Below, in pieces: positions 22,406-31,463 of a stretch of 32,210 nucleotides of DNA (the stretch's first letter is position 1; each line of letters opens with the position of its first letter). The position numbers were made by a program, and so were the translations under genes. Origin of the DNA: Pelolinea sp. (lineage in GTDB: Bacteria; Chloroflexota; Anaerolineae; Anaerolineales; Anaerolineaceae); the NCBI GenBank assembly GCA_030692365.1, contig JAUYCC010000069.1, forward strand, positions 1-32,210, given 5' to 3'. The notes under the pieces were generated by a model that had not been told where the DNA came from, ran no database searches, and was given only the letters and a program-made list of their open reading frames with translations.

Positions 22406-23212
22406 ATGAAAAACAATATTGAACCAACTCAAAATAAGTATTTAATTATACAAGCTGATGACTTTGGAATGTCAAGAGGAATAAACCGTGGGGTAATAGA
22501 TGCTTTCCAATCTGGGGCTGCAACAAGCACATCTTTGCTTATGGTAGTGCCGTTTGCTGAAGAAGCAGCTCGTCTAGCAAGGGAAAACCCACATTTACCG
22601 GTTGGATTACATTTAAGTTTGACAAACGGGTATCCTATTCTTTCACCTAAGGAAATACCAAGCTTGGTTGATCAAGATGGGGCATTGATGCGAAGACCGG
22701 AATTAATTTTACCTGTTGCAAAATCTGATGATATCGTTCGGGAACTCACAGCTCAATTAAATAGGTTCTTACAATACGGGTTAAAACTCTCTCATATTGA
22801 TACACATCATGACTGTATTAATCACCCAACTGTTCGCAAATTCCTTTTAGATATGGCGGAAAAACATTCTGTACCTATTCGTTCTTTAACAGACCTTGAA
22901 GCAAAAGAAGAGGCAAAGCGAAGAGGTATTCTTAATCCAGACTGGTACGATACGATTTTTACCAAGAAAATCCCAATTACTCCAAGTTTCATTATTGAAA
23001 AAATTAAATCACTCAAACCGGGAATAACTGATTTAGGTTGTCATCTTGGCTATGCAGATGAAGATCTTGCAGCGATATCGAGTTATGTAAAAGAACGTGA
23101 GATGGAATTAGAAAGCCTTAAAGATAAAAGAGTTATGGAAACCCTTATATCAGAAGGTGTAAGACTCATTGGTTTTAATAATTTGAGAGATATAAAAACT
23201 GTACTCCCATAA
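22406..23212 (+). CDS. ChbG/YdjC-type carbohydrate deacetylase (paralogue 1)
   Basis: A 268-aa metal-dependent deacetylase that removes an acetyl group from N-acetylated oligosaccharides such as chitobiose. In E. coli, ChbG deacetylation of chitobiose-6-P is required before GH4 cleavage and gene induction. Motifs are complete: QADDFGMSRGIN with D18 (predicted base) and D19 (metal), GLHLSLTNG with H69, and HIDTHHD with H134/H135. The C-terminal EREMELESL segment is typical. Start after GAGGAG. It lies between IIB and IIC, whereas in E. coli chbG is last. Of the three paralogues here this one best keeps the active-site pattern and is the likely working enzyme. Confidence 0.9.
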   Translation: MKNNIEPTQNKYLIIQADDFGMSRGINRGVIDAFQSGAATSTSLLMVVPFAEEAARLARENPHLPVGLHLSLTNGYPILSPKEIPSLVDQDGALMRRPELILPVAKSDDIVRELTAQLNRFLQYGLKLSHIDTHHDCINHPTVRKFLLDMAEKHSVPIRSLTDLEAKEEAKRRGILNPDWYDTIFTKKIPITPSFIIEKIKSLKPGITDLGCHLGYADEDLAAISSYVKEREMELESLKDKRVMETLISEGVRLIGFNNLRDIKTVLP

Positions 23213-23303
23213 TAATACTTAAGTGACAATAATAACAAATTTACTTCTTATCCAAAATTACCGAAATCAATAAGTATTCAAAACTATTATAGTAATTGTT
23301 TTT

Positions 23304-23320
23304 AGGAGGTGACAATGTAG
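23304..23320 (+). promoter_or_regulatory. Second start-stop module (AGGAGGTGACA, ATG-TAG)
   Basis: A perfect AGGAGGT is followed at ideal spacing by ATG (23315) and TAG. The frame after TAG stays open into the IIC gene 21 codons later (ATG 23378). It is either a leader that restrains IIC translation or a nonsense mutation after an ancestral longer N-terminus, rescued by the downstream start. Confidence 0.35.
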
Positions 23321-23377
23321 ATTGATTCAAAAAATAAGAAACCAATTATCTCAATAATCTTAGAAATGGAGGATGAA

Positions 23378-24655
23378 ATGAAAGTAGCTGAAACGAAAGC
23401 AAAAAGAAGTTTTAGTGATTGGCTGGAATCAACAATGATGCCCCCAATTATCAAACTGGGAGGACAAAGACACCTTGTAGCCGTAAGAGATGGCTTTATG
23501 GGTGTAATTGCATTTTTAATTGTGGGTGCTTTTTTCTTAATCATTGCTTTCCCCCCTGTCCAATCATGGGCAAAAGCTGTCGAACCATATATAGGCACGA
23601 TTCTTATACCCTTTAATTTAACCTTTGCGATTATGTCGGTATATGTGTCCTTTGGAGTAGCTTATCACTTAGCTCGCTCTTACAAGGATATTGACCCATT
23701 AATGGCCGGCATAACCTCAACAGCAACATTTCTCATTCTTGCAACCCCTGGAAAATTAGATGGCACTTGGTTAGGAACGAAAGGTCTATTTGTAGCGATC
23801 CTAGTAGGGTTAATTAGTGTAGAGATTTACAGAGCTATAGTCAAATCAGGTTTTGTAATAAAGATGCCTGAAGGTACCCCGCCAGCTGTGACAAACGCCT
23901 TTATTGCACTCGTTCCACAGGCGGTCCTTGTTATTAGTGCGTGGTTGATAGCTGGTGTTTGGGGAATCATATTACCCGAAGTGATCTCCAAAGCGACTGC
24001 AGGCTTTGTGGCTGCTGCTGACAACGTTTTCGTATTTGTTGGTGCGAAAATTTTGGCACAACTCCAGTGGATGGTTGGTATTCATGAAATGACTATTTTA
24101 GGTGCAACATATGATCCATATATGACTGCTAATACAATGGCGAACGCAGAAGCAGTAGCAGCTGGATTACCCATGCCATTCATCACCACTAATCCATTGT
24201 GGGTTAGCTTTGCCCATGCTGCTAGTGTCACACCACTTGTTATTGTTATGTTGCTTTTTGCAAAAAGCAAGCGCTTAAAAATGATAAGTCGCTTAGCGAT
24301 CATCCCAGCCATATTTTGCATAAGTGAACCAACAATTTTTGGGGTACCAATTGTTTTTAACCCAATTATGTGGATCCCCTTCCTTCTAGCAGGAATTGTA
24401 TCGATGACAATTGGTTGGTTAGCAACATATTTTGGTCTGATGTCAAGAATGTTTATTTACCCACCCTGGACGCTTCCAGCACCAATTTATGCCTTTGTAG
24501 CCTCAGGTGGGGATTGGAGAGCGGTTGTAGTTCAATTAATTGCATACTTTATTCTTGGTGCATTAATTTACTATCCGTTCTTTAAAATATATGATAAACG
24601 AATACTCCAAGAAGAACTTACGTTAGAAAAAGAAAAGGAAAAAGTAATAGAGTAA
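23378..24655 (+). CDS. PTS lactose/cellobiose-type IIC permease
   Basis: A 425-aa integral membrane protein that binds and translocates the sugar while it is phosphorylated by IIB. The opening (LESTMMPPIIKLGGQRHLVAVRDGFM, residues ~17-42) is the standard start of this family. About ten hydrophobic segments follow. The conserved cytoplasmic-loop motif SEPTIFGVPIVFNPIMWIPF (residues ~312-331) is intact and carries the Glu implicated in sugar binding. The C-terminal tail is charged. GGAGG precedes ATG 23378, which fits better than ATG 23366. The 165-base gap before it contains the start-stop module. Confidence 0.93.
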   Translation: MKVAETKAKRSFSDWLESTMMPPIIKLGGQRHLVAVRDGFMGVIAFLIVGAFFLIIAFPPVQSWAKAVEPYIGTILIPFNLTFAIMSVYVSFGVAYHLARSYKDIDPLMAGITSTATFLILATPGKLDGTWLGTKGLFVAILVGLISVEIYRAIVKSGFVIKMPEGTPPAVTNAFIALVPQAVLVISAWLIAGVWGIILPEVISKATAGFVAAADNVFVFVGAKILAQLQWMVGIHEMTILGATYDPYMTANTMANAEAVAAGLPMPFITTNPLWVSFAHAASVTPLVIVMLLFAKSKRLKMISRLAIIPAIFCISEPTIFGVPIVFNPIMWIPFLLAGIVSMTIGWLATYFGLMSRMFIYPPWTLPAPIYAFVASGGDWRAVVVQLIAYFILGALIYYPFFKIYDKRILQEELTLEKEKEKVIE

Positions 24656-24705
24656 AGGCACAAGAAAAAGAAGAAAATTATATTAAGTCAAAAATGTGAT
24701 CTAAA

Positions 24706-24755
24706 TCCTGGTAGATGAGAAATAAGCACAATTGACCTTATTACATCTACCAGGA
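24706..24755 (+). promoter_or_regulatory. Long bipartite hairpin between IIC and IIA genes
   Basis: TCCTGGTAGATG (24706-24717) pairs perfectly with CATCTACCAGGA (24744-24755). An inner AATAAG/CTTATT stem (24721-24726 and 24737-24742) continues the helix with a 10-base loop. It could terminate, stabilise or process the transcript so that IIC and IIA are made in different amounts. No T-run follows. Confidence 0.6.
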
Positions 24756-24853
24756 GATATTTGAAGTCAGAAAAATAGTAATCAAAGTTTGACATTACGC
24801 AATTGTCATTTCATAATTTTAATCCTGGTTTTTTCATAATAAGGGAAGTAAAT

Positions 24854-25204
24854 ATGAGCGATATTATTGAAACAAGTGAATTTCTAGAACAAATAGCTTT
24901 CCAATTAATTGCACATGCAGGTGAAGCAAGAAGTAATGTATTTGAAGCATTAACTAAGGTTATTGAAGGAAAAAACAAAGAGGCAAAGGAATTAATTAAA
25001 AAAGCAGATGATGAGCTTGTATTAGCACATAAGGCTCAATTTGATTTAATTACAAGGGAAGCAAGAGGAAACCCTGTTGAACCTACCATATTATTAGTTC
25101 ATGCTCAAGACATACTAATGGCTTCATTAACAGAGAAAGCCCTCGCGGAGAAAATTATTGATATTTACGAATCACTAAAATCTATGATTCAAAAAAATGT
25201 TTGA
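24854..25204 (+). CDS. PTS lactose/cellobiose-type IIA component
   Basis: A 116-aa three-helix phosphocarrier that passes phosphate from HPr to IIB. The family pattern is clear: FQLIAHAGEARSNVFEAL (residues 16-33) and LLVHAQDILMASL (80-92), where H83 is the phospho-acceptor and D86 the metal-binding Asp of the trimer core. Canonical sequences read HAQDHLM; here the second His is Ile. The ATG at 24854 follows AAGGGAAG with good spacing; an upstream TTG start at 24803 is less likely. Separated from IIC by the long hairpin. Confidence 0.93.
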   Translation: MSDIIETSEFLEQIAFQLIAHAGEARSNVFEALTKVIEGKNKEAKELIKKADDELVLAHKAQFDLITREARGNPVEPTILLVHAQDILMASLTEKALAEKIIDIYESLKSMIQKNV

Positions 25205-25370
25205 ATCAAAAAATAAAGTTCAAAATTATTTTTATATGGAAATTGAAGGATCGTACTTTTAAGTGCAGGAAAGAACTTATTTAATATTGGGATCATTCCC
25301 AATGAGCCATTAAAAATAGTATATGTTGTTTTTGTTAATTAGGACTACAAGAACAAGAGGATACAACAAA

Positions 25371-26204
25371 ATGAAAATAGAAAAACCAACAAAGAATGAT
25401 CGATATCTTATCATTGTGGCTCATGATTTCGGCATGACGAGAGGAATTAATCGAGGAATCATTGATGCATTCAAAGATGGTGTAATAACTGGTGCTTCAT
25501 TATTAGTAACAATGCCATATGTAGATGAGGCAGTTCGACTAGCAAAAGAAAATCCACATTTACCAGTTGGATTGCATTTATACCTAACAAATGGATATTG
25601 CGATAAACCTGGGGTTGTTTTCCCTGTCCTCCCAGCAAGGGACGTACTAAGCCTAGTTGATAAAGATGGAAAATTGATGCGAGGCCCTGAAAAGGTTTTA
25701 CCAAAAGCAAAAACCAATGAAATAATTCGTGAACTTTCAGCACAACTTGAAAGATTCTTAAAATTTGGTATTAACCTTGCTCATATCGATACGCACTATG
25801 ATATCGTAGCTTATCCACCAATTTGTGAAGCTGTTCTTAAAATGGCTCAAAAACAATCTGTACCTTTTCGTTTTTTAAATAATAAAGTTGCGAAAGAAAA
25901 GGCAAAGAAAAATAATTTACCCATTTCAGACTGGTATCACTGCTTATACCTTGAAGATAGAGTCCCAGTTTCTGCAAAAACGGTAATTGAAATTATCAAG
26001 TCTCTAAAACCTGGGATAACTGATTTAGCTTGTCATCTTGGTTATGTTGATGGTGAATTAGAAACTTACACTGAACTTGTTGAGGAACGCGAATTGGAAT
26101 TAGATAGTCTACGGGATAGAAATGTTAAAGAAATCCTATTATCAGAAAGTATTGAACTCATAAATTACTATGATTTAAAAAAAATGAGGATGAATCAACT
26201 CTAA
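25371..26204 (+). CDS. ChbG/YdjC-family protein, paralogue 2 (AHDFG variant)
   Basis: A 277-aa paralogue of the deacetylase at 22406. It keeps D19, H69 (GLHLYLT) and the first His after HIDT, but the ADDFG motif reads AHDFG: the predicted general base D18 is replaced by His. HIDTHHD is also HIDTHYD, and the NHP that follows becomes AYP. It carries an extra short segment around residues 75-90 (CDKPGVVFPVLPARDV). The changes suggest low or altered activity, a different substrate, or a role as a partner subunit. ATG 25371 (AGAGGA site) is preferred to an upstream ATG at 25323. Spacing to the next paralogue is 98 bases. Confidence 0.88.
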   Translation: MKIEKPTKNDRYLIIVAHDFGMTRGINRGIIDAFKDGVITGASLLVTMPYVDEAVRLAKENPHLPVGLHLYLTNGYCDKPGVVFPVLPARDVLSLVDKDGKLMRGPEKVLPKAKTNEIIRELSAQLERFLKFGINLAHIDTHYDIVAYPPICEAVLKMAQKQSVPFRFLNNKVAKEKAKKNNLPISDWYHCLYLEDRVPVSAKTVIEIIKSLKPGITDLACHLGYVDGELETYTELVEERELELDSLRDRNVKEILLSESIELINYYDLKKMRMNQL

Positions 26205-26302
26205 AAGAAAGATATATAAAAGAAATAACGAAAAAAGAAAAATAATATAAATGGTGTTCAAAATAGTAACTAAAAATGATGCCAAAATAGAGGAAAAAAA
26301 TC

Positions 26303-27109
26303 ATGAATGACAAAACAGAACAAATAAAGAAAAGATACCTTATCATACAAGCAGATGACTTTGGAATGACTAGAGGGATAAACCGTGGGGTAATTGATGC
26401 TTTCCAAGCTGGAGCAATAACCAATACTTCTTTATTAATTACTATGCCATACATTGATGATGCGGTAATCTTGGCAAAGAAGAATCCCCAATTGCCAATA
26501 GGATTATATTTAAGTTTAACACATGGACATCCCGTACTCCCTGCCACAGAGGTGCCAACCCTGGTTGATCAAAATGGAAAATTCGTAAGAAACCATGAAA
26601 AAGTCTTACCATCAGCAAAACCTGATGAAATTGTCCGGGAATTATCAGCACAACTTGATAAATTTTTACGATTAGGTATCGGATTATCTCATATTGAAAC
26701 CCATCATGGTATTAATAATTACCCTATTGTTCGTGAAACCGTTCTTAAAATAGCTCAAGAACATTCCGTGCCTTTTCGTTTCTTGACAAGTTTGGATGTG
26801 AAAGAAGAAGCAACGCGTATGGGAATTCCAGTCTCAGACTGGTTTAATTCTTTATATCCTGTAAATAAAATCCCAGTTACTACCAATATTATTGTTAATA
26901 TTATTAAATCATTGAAACCGGGAATTACCGAATTGGGATGTCAGGTTGGTTATGTAGATGAAGATCTTGCATCTATGACAAGCTATGTTGAAGGGCGTAG
27001 GATGGAATTAGACAGTCTTCAAGATAAAAGCATTAAGGATGTACTTTTTTCTGAAAATGTAATCCTTATGAGCTTCTACGATTTAAAGAGGATGAGGGTA
27101 GGTAAGTAA
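26303..27109 (+). CDS. ChbG/YdjC-family protein, paralogue 3 (GLYL variant)
   Basis: A 268-aa paralogue, equal in length to paralogue 1 and collinear with it. ADDFG is intact (D18, D19), but GLHLSLT reads GLYLSLT: the predicted metal ligand H69 is Tyr. HIDTHHD reads HIETHHG. So a different piece of the active site is altered than in paralogue 2. The surrounding sequence (RGINRGVIDAFQAGAITNTSLL, LKPGITELGCQVGYVDEDLA) is well conserved and the frame is intact, so it is not a simple pseudogene. GAGGA precedes the ATG. Confidence 0.88.
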   Translation: MNDKTEQIKKRYLIIQADDFGMTRGINRGVIDAFQAGAITNTSLLITMPYIDDAVILAKKNPQLPIGLYLSLTHGHPVLPATEVPTLVDQNGKFVRNHEKVLPSAKPDEIVRELSAQLDKFLRLGIGLSHIETHHGINNYPIVRETVLKIAQEHSVPFRFLTSLDVKEEATRMGIPVSDWFNSLYPVNKIPVTTNIIVNIIKSLKPGITELGCQVGYVDEDLASMTSYVEGRRMELDSLQDKSIKDVLFSENVILMSFYDLKRMRVGK

Positions 27110-27248
27110 TTTATTTATTAATAGCCACCTTGAGTAATGAGGTATCCATTAAATTATTAATGAATTTGATTGAAGAATACAATAATAATGTTTATAAATT
27201 ATCAAGAAAAGATTAATTTTATAGTAACAAAATAAAATATATTTTATT

Positions 27249-27340
27249 AAGGAGAATTTGCATGCTAAAGTTTTTGTATTTGTATAAGTGAATTTATATA
27301 TTTTGGTAGGTTATTTAAATAAAAAAAATAGTGTCCTACC
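27249..27340 (+). promoter_or_regulatory. Possible leader: 9-codon frame plus hairpin before the GH4 gene
   Basis: AAGGAG (27249-27254) with 7-base spacing precedes ATG 27262, and the frame MLKFLYLYK ends at 27291. Downstream GGTAGG (27305-27310) pairs with CCTACC (27335-27340). The arrangement resembles a translated leader with a hairpin, but it may be chance in AT-rich DNA. The rest of 27110-27412 holds nothing else that I can name. Confidence 0.3.
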
Positions 27341-27412
27341 TGTAAAACATACAAGAGTAGAAATTAGATTATTTTTTTTGAACAAATTTTCTTAGAGATT
27401 GGAGATAATAAT

Positions 27413-28693
27413 ATGAAAACAATTAATAAAATTACGGTTATTGGTGGGGGGAGCACCTATACACCAGAGTTAGTTGAAGGATTCATAACGCATAAAGAGG
27501 ATATTACTCTAAATGAATTAGTATTATTTGATATTGATAATGAAAGATTGAATATTGTCGGCGGTCTTGTCAAACGGATGATTGAACATGCGGGTTTATC
27601 ATCTCAGGTTGTTTTGACATTAGATCGACCTGCAGCGATAGAAGGAGCTAACTTTATTGTTTCACAAATTCGCGTTGGTGGAAATAAAGCGCGAATTAGA
27701 GATGAGGAAATTCCACTTAAATATAATATTATCGGTCAAGAAACTACTGGCCCTGGAGGTACACTTAAAGCTTGGCGAACAATTCCGGTTGTTTTGGATA
27801 TTGCTCATGAGGTCGAAAAATATGCTCCAAATGCATGGTTCGTAAATTTTACCAATCCCTCTGGGATTATTACCGAGACGTTATTAAATCATACCCAACT
27901 CAATGCAGTAGGATTATGCAACAATCCAATAAACTTTTTTGCTCGTATGAGTCGATTATTTAATGTTCCCGATAAAGAAATATTCCTTGAATGGATTGGA
28001 CTAAACCATGTAAATTGGGTACGCAAGGTCTATATCCAGGGACAAGATAGAACATCTGAAGTTATTGATCAAGTTGCTAAGGATGGAGTTCCTAATTATT
28101 CTTTTGATGCTAATCTTGTGCGGCATCTTGGAGTTATACCTAATAATTCATATTTGAAATACTACTATTTTCCTGAAAAAAAGGTTGAGGAAGCTAAATT
28201 GGCAGAAAAGACAAGGGGTGAAGTCGTTTTAGAAATAGAAAAAGATCTATTAACTAAATATGCAAATCTAGACTTAAAAATTAAACCTCCAGAACTTAAT
28301 TTACGAGGTGGAGCTTTATATTCAGAAGCTGCCATTCGATTAATACTATCAATAGCCCTAGATAAGCGTGATATTCAAATTGTTGACACATTAAATAATG
28401 GAGCTATCTTAGATTTGCCATATAATGCCTCGGTTGAGATACCGTGTGTGATAGGAGCACATGGAGTTATTCCTTTACAAATGGGCAATCTTCCAAAGAC
28501 AATACGAAACCTATGCCAATCTGTAAAATCATGGGAATCATGGACAGTAGAAGCAGGAGTCACTGGATCACGTGATGCTGGACTCTCAGCATTTATGTCT
28601 AATCCATTAGTACCTTCTTATACAGTAGCACATGATTTACTTGAAGAAATGTTAGATGCCAATCGAGAATTTCTCCCCCAATTTTTCAAGTAA
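27413..28693 (+). CDS. GH4 family 6-phospho-glycosidase (chitobiose/cellobiose-6-P type)
   Basis: A 426-aa NAD+ and Mn2+-dependent glycosidase that hydrolyses the 6-phosphorylated disaccharide delivered by the PTS by an oxidation-elimination mechanism. The Rossmann start KITVIGGGSTYTPELVEGF (residues 6-24) binds NAD. VGGNKARIRDEEIPLKYNIIGQETTGPGG (88-116) is characteristic of the 6-phospho-beta-glucosidase branch (LicH/CelF/ChbF). FTNPSGIITE (146-155), C169 in GLCNNPI and H199 in GLNHVNW are the phosphate and metal sites. RGGALYSEAA (305-314 region) also matches. Length is typical. Last gene of the operon; in E. coli chbF is next to chbG, which matches this neighbourhood. Confidence 0.93.
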   Translation: MKTINKITVIGGGSTYTPELVEGFITHKEDITLNELVLFDIDNERLNIVGGLVKRMIEHAGLSSQVVLTLDRPAAIEGANFIVSQIRVGGNKARIRDEEIPLKYNIIGQETTGPGGTLKAWRTIPVVLDIAHEVEKYAPNAWFVNFTNPSGIITETLLNHTQLNAVGLCNNPINFFARMSRLFNVPDKEIFLEWIGLNHVNWVRKVYIQGQDRTSEVIDQVAKDGVPNYSFDANLVRHLGVIPNNSYLKYYYFPEKKVEEAKLAEKTRGEVVLEIEKDLLTKYANLDLKIKPPELNLRGGALYSEAAIRLILSIALDKRDIQIVDTLNNGAILDLPYNASVEIPCVIGAHGVIPLQMGNLPKTIRNLCQSVKSWESWTVEAGVTGSRDAGLSAFMSNPLVPSYTVAHDLLEEMLDANREFLPQFFK

Positions 28694-29414
28694 ATTAATT
28701 TTCTACAAGTCTCTTAATATAGATAATAAAAAATAAGATATAAAACTTTTTTGGTAAATAGCCTTTACCGAGATTTCAAATTGGCTTTAAAAAAAAGACG
28801 ACTTATTTTTCATTAACAGCAAATAATTTCTTAAATATAATGGTTATAGATTATTAATAATAAAGTTTCAATGCATTGTTTATGAAAGCAGGTAACCTCC
28901 TTTATATCTCATTTCTAATGTTACTCAGACTATTAATGAGGAGTTTATTAAAAGCAATAAAAAAAGTAAATTAGCGAAGATCCTCTCGAAGACTCCAAAC
29001 TTAAGACATACGTTGAATTTACTCTAAATTGGGCGCATTTCAAGTGCAATCACCATGATAATGATTTGGATACTATGTACGCTTCAGACAACCAGGATGA
29101 ATGACTCTTAATCTGTAGGATCTTACTAACATCTTTATAATTTAATTTTGAATTGAAAGGCTGAATAATTATATTGCCATTCATAGATTAGAGTCGCCTT
29201 TCCTCTTGCGGGTGCAGCGCGGGTGCAGAGCCGGTGATACCAGGTGCACACTATGCTCAATATGGACAAAATTTGCCGATTTTTGTGCTCTGTATGCTCT
29301 CTATGCACGCTGTGGACACCGTTACACACTGACTTCGAATCAGGGCGAAGAGAAATTACTTTGTGCCAGGGAGTCCATGGGATAATCATCAATTTTTCTC
29401 CAGTCTATCATCTG
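28694..29414. other. Intergenic region with a short higher-GC fragment
   Basis: I see no gene. 28694-29180 is AT-rich and featureless. From about 29190 to 29390 the composition rises. It contains GAGTCGCCTTTCCTCTTGCG (about 29187), which resembles GAGTCGCCTTCCCTGTTTCG directly upstream of the second IS copy (about 31844). It also contains a CTCTGTATGCTCTCTATGC repeat-like string. The fragment looks like debris of the repeat-rich host chromosome or of an insertion site. Confidence 0.5.
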
Positions 29415-31451
29415 CTAAAGGAAAGAAATGCCATAGGATTTCAACTCCCTTTTCACTAAGTAGTTAAAGGCTTTATCTTTAATATTCATAAAATTAAAGT
29501 TCCCCAAAAAATTTAACAGGATAATTATTGCGAAGATTATTCTCCCCCCATTTAGGATTGAATCATTTAACGATAGTTTAATTACATTTGAGGAGATTAG
29601 CTGAAGTATTATGACGGGTATCGTAAAGACGGCAAACATAGCCCAGGCCACAAAATTTGCATTTTTCTTGACTTTCTTGCTAATGGAAGCGATAAGTAGT
29701 CTTTTCTCTTCCCTCGCTTTATCTAGAGCGGAAGAACGATCATCAATTTCTTGTTGTTTTCTTTGGATTTCCTCGTCTTTTTCAGCTAGAGCAATATCCT
29801 CTAGTTTTTTCTTCTCCTCGTAATTCTCCTTAGTTGCTTCTAATTCTTTGCGCGCAATCGTTTTTTCTCTAGTTTTAATCTCATTCATTATCTCAATGGG
29901 AGTCTGACTTGTTAACTTCTTAGGATCCCCAAAAGTTTTTCCCTGTAAAAGCTCCTCAGCTACGTTCGAAGTCTTAAGAAGATTGATTTCATCGCCAGAT
30001 AGTAGTTTGTCTGCTTCAACTTTTTCAACCTCAACTAAATATAACTTTTTTAGTTGCTTTGTAGGTTGCAGCGCGGCATAACAATTTGCAATGAGCTTTT
30101 TCTTGCTAATATTTTGCAGATCGATTTTTATTGGTGAATTTAACCACATAATGGTTCCGGCAAAAACATCTGTGACAGTAGTCGGGATATAGAAACGATC
30201 AATTGGATTGATATTTGTTTCGAATAATTTACTTGCATAAGCTAAGGTAGCGTTCCTCGTAACAAACAGGAACTCACATTCTTCAATATTCCTTGGATAA
30301 CATCCTTTTCTTTGTTTATAAATTGCCGATACCGACCGGACATCTAAATAAATTGTCTCTTCTTTTTGTTCTTCATCAAAATACGGATTGTTTTTTTTAT
30401 ATATCTCAATGAGAGTATTTTGGAAATCGACATCACTCATTTGATGATGGTTATCGACATTTGGATCTGGTGTATCTATCTTCTCTATGCTGTATTTATT
30501 GAGAATTTTTGGGAATTTTGCTACGAAGAGATCAATATCTGAAATATGGTACCCCCAGGACTTAAACCGAACCAATGTGCGATTTGCTTTATAGGGGTCA
30601 TAGCTTGGGCTGTCAATCCAATATTTGCATGCCTCTACGATATTAACAAATTCGTCATACGTATGATTAAAAACGTAAACTTTTCCATTATTCACCTTTA
30701 TTAATTTTACAAATTCTTCATAAACGGTTTTTTCATAATCTCCGTCAATTCCAGATAAACCAAAAAGTATTCCAGTATCTAGATAATAGTTTACTCTTGC
30801 CTTGTTGGTTGATTTTGGCAAATCATAGCTAAATAATAAAGTGCTTGCAATGATATGCCCAAACGCAATATCGGCGACCATCTGAAAAGTAGGTAAATCT
30901 TGCTCATACAATGTTCTTACAAAGTCATATGCAAGATTAACATCCACCATTGACTTATCAGCTGGAGGAAGAATAGATTCACCCTTATCATTTGCGAAAA
31001 CAATATCTAAATCATGGTCATCCAACAGAAGAATAAAATGATTGGACGCTTCTTCCTCGGAAAGCGTGATCCCATGTTTAATTGAGGAAAATGTGATGTA
31101 TTTCGCTAATAATGTTTGAAATTTCTTCTCATGCTCAGAAGTCAGTTTTAAGAAGTCATCTGTATTGATTTTGTCAAATACTGGTACAAACTCACCCTTG
31201 CTAACTTCTGTGCCATATCCAAAAGCGATCGCTTTATTGATGATAGCAAGCATAGGGTGGTGAGGTATTATCAAACCATATTCTTTTTGGAATTCGCTAC
31301 AAATTTTTTCAATGTTTTTAAGTTCTGTAATATTTCTAGTTTTGAGAAGTGCGGTAAGGAAAGGTATAAATATATCTAAGTAATCTTGAATATTAGGATG
31401 GTGATCAAGCGTTACTTTCAACAGAGCGAGCGTTTTAATCGTGTTTTCCAT
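29415..31451 (-). CDS. Membrane-anchored PIN-like domain protein, possible defence effector
   Basis: A 678-aa protein I cannot assign to a named family. Residues 1-215 are helical with no known motif. Residues ~220-440 look like a PIN-type nuclease: YYLDTGIL (D225), HTYDEFVN (E267), IYLDVRSVSAIYK (D370) and LFVTRNATLA (T398, N400), the order and spacing of acidic PIN residues, with long inserts. Residues ~520-590 are a charged coiled coil (EEKKKLEDIALAEKDEEIQRK). Residues ~600-622 and 637-654 are two membrane helices, and the rest is a short cytoplasmic tail. The plan suggests a sensor or oligomeriser tethered to the membrane that cuts RNA or DNA when triggered, as in abortive-infection effectors. 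AGGTGAGG precedes the ATG, 12 bases after the stop of a broken gene (31464-31682), so the two formed an operon. Confidence 0.75.
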   Translation of the reverse strand: MENTIKTLALLKVTLDHHPNIQDYLDIFIPFLTALLKTRNITELKNIEKICSEFQKEYGLIIPHHPMLAIINKAIAFGYGTEVSKGEFVPVFDKINTDDFLKLTSEHEKKFQTLLAKYITFSSIKHGITLSEEEASNHFILLLDDHDLDIVFANDKGESILPPADKSMVDVNLAYDFVRTLYEQDLPTFQMVADIAFGHIIASTLLFSYDLPKSTNKARVNYYLDTGILFGLSGIDGDYEKTVYEEFVKLIKVNNGKVYVFNHTYDEFVNIVEACKYWIDSPSYDPYKANRTLVRFKSWGYHISDIDLFVAKFPKILNKYSIEKIDTPDPNVDNHHQMSDVDFQNTLIEIYKKNNPYFDEEQKEETIYLDVRSVSAIYKQRKGCYPRNIEECEFLFVTRNATLAYASKLFETNINPIDRFYIPTTVTDVFAGTIMWLNSPIKIDLQNISKKKLIANCYAALQPTKQLKKLYLVEVEKVEADKLLSGDEINLLKTSNVAEELLQGKTFGDPKKLTSQTPIEIMNEIKTREKTIARKELEATKENYEEKKKLEDIALAEKDEEIQRKQQEIDDRSSALDKAREEKRLLIASISKKVKKNANFVAWAMFAVFTIPVIILQLISSNVIKLSLNDSILNGGRIIFAIIILLNFLGNFNFMNIKDKAFNYLVKRELKSYGISFL

Positions 31452-31463
31452 TTTTCCTCACCT

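Noticed and set aside
29135-29392. Minus-strand 85-codon frame
   Set aside because: Repeat-like CTCTGTATGC string read through; no start site or domain.
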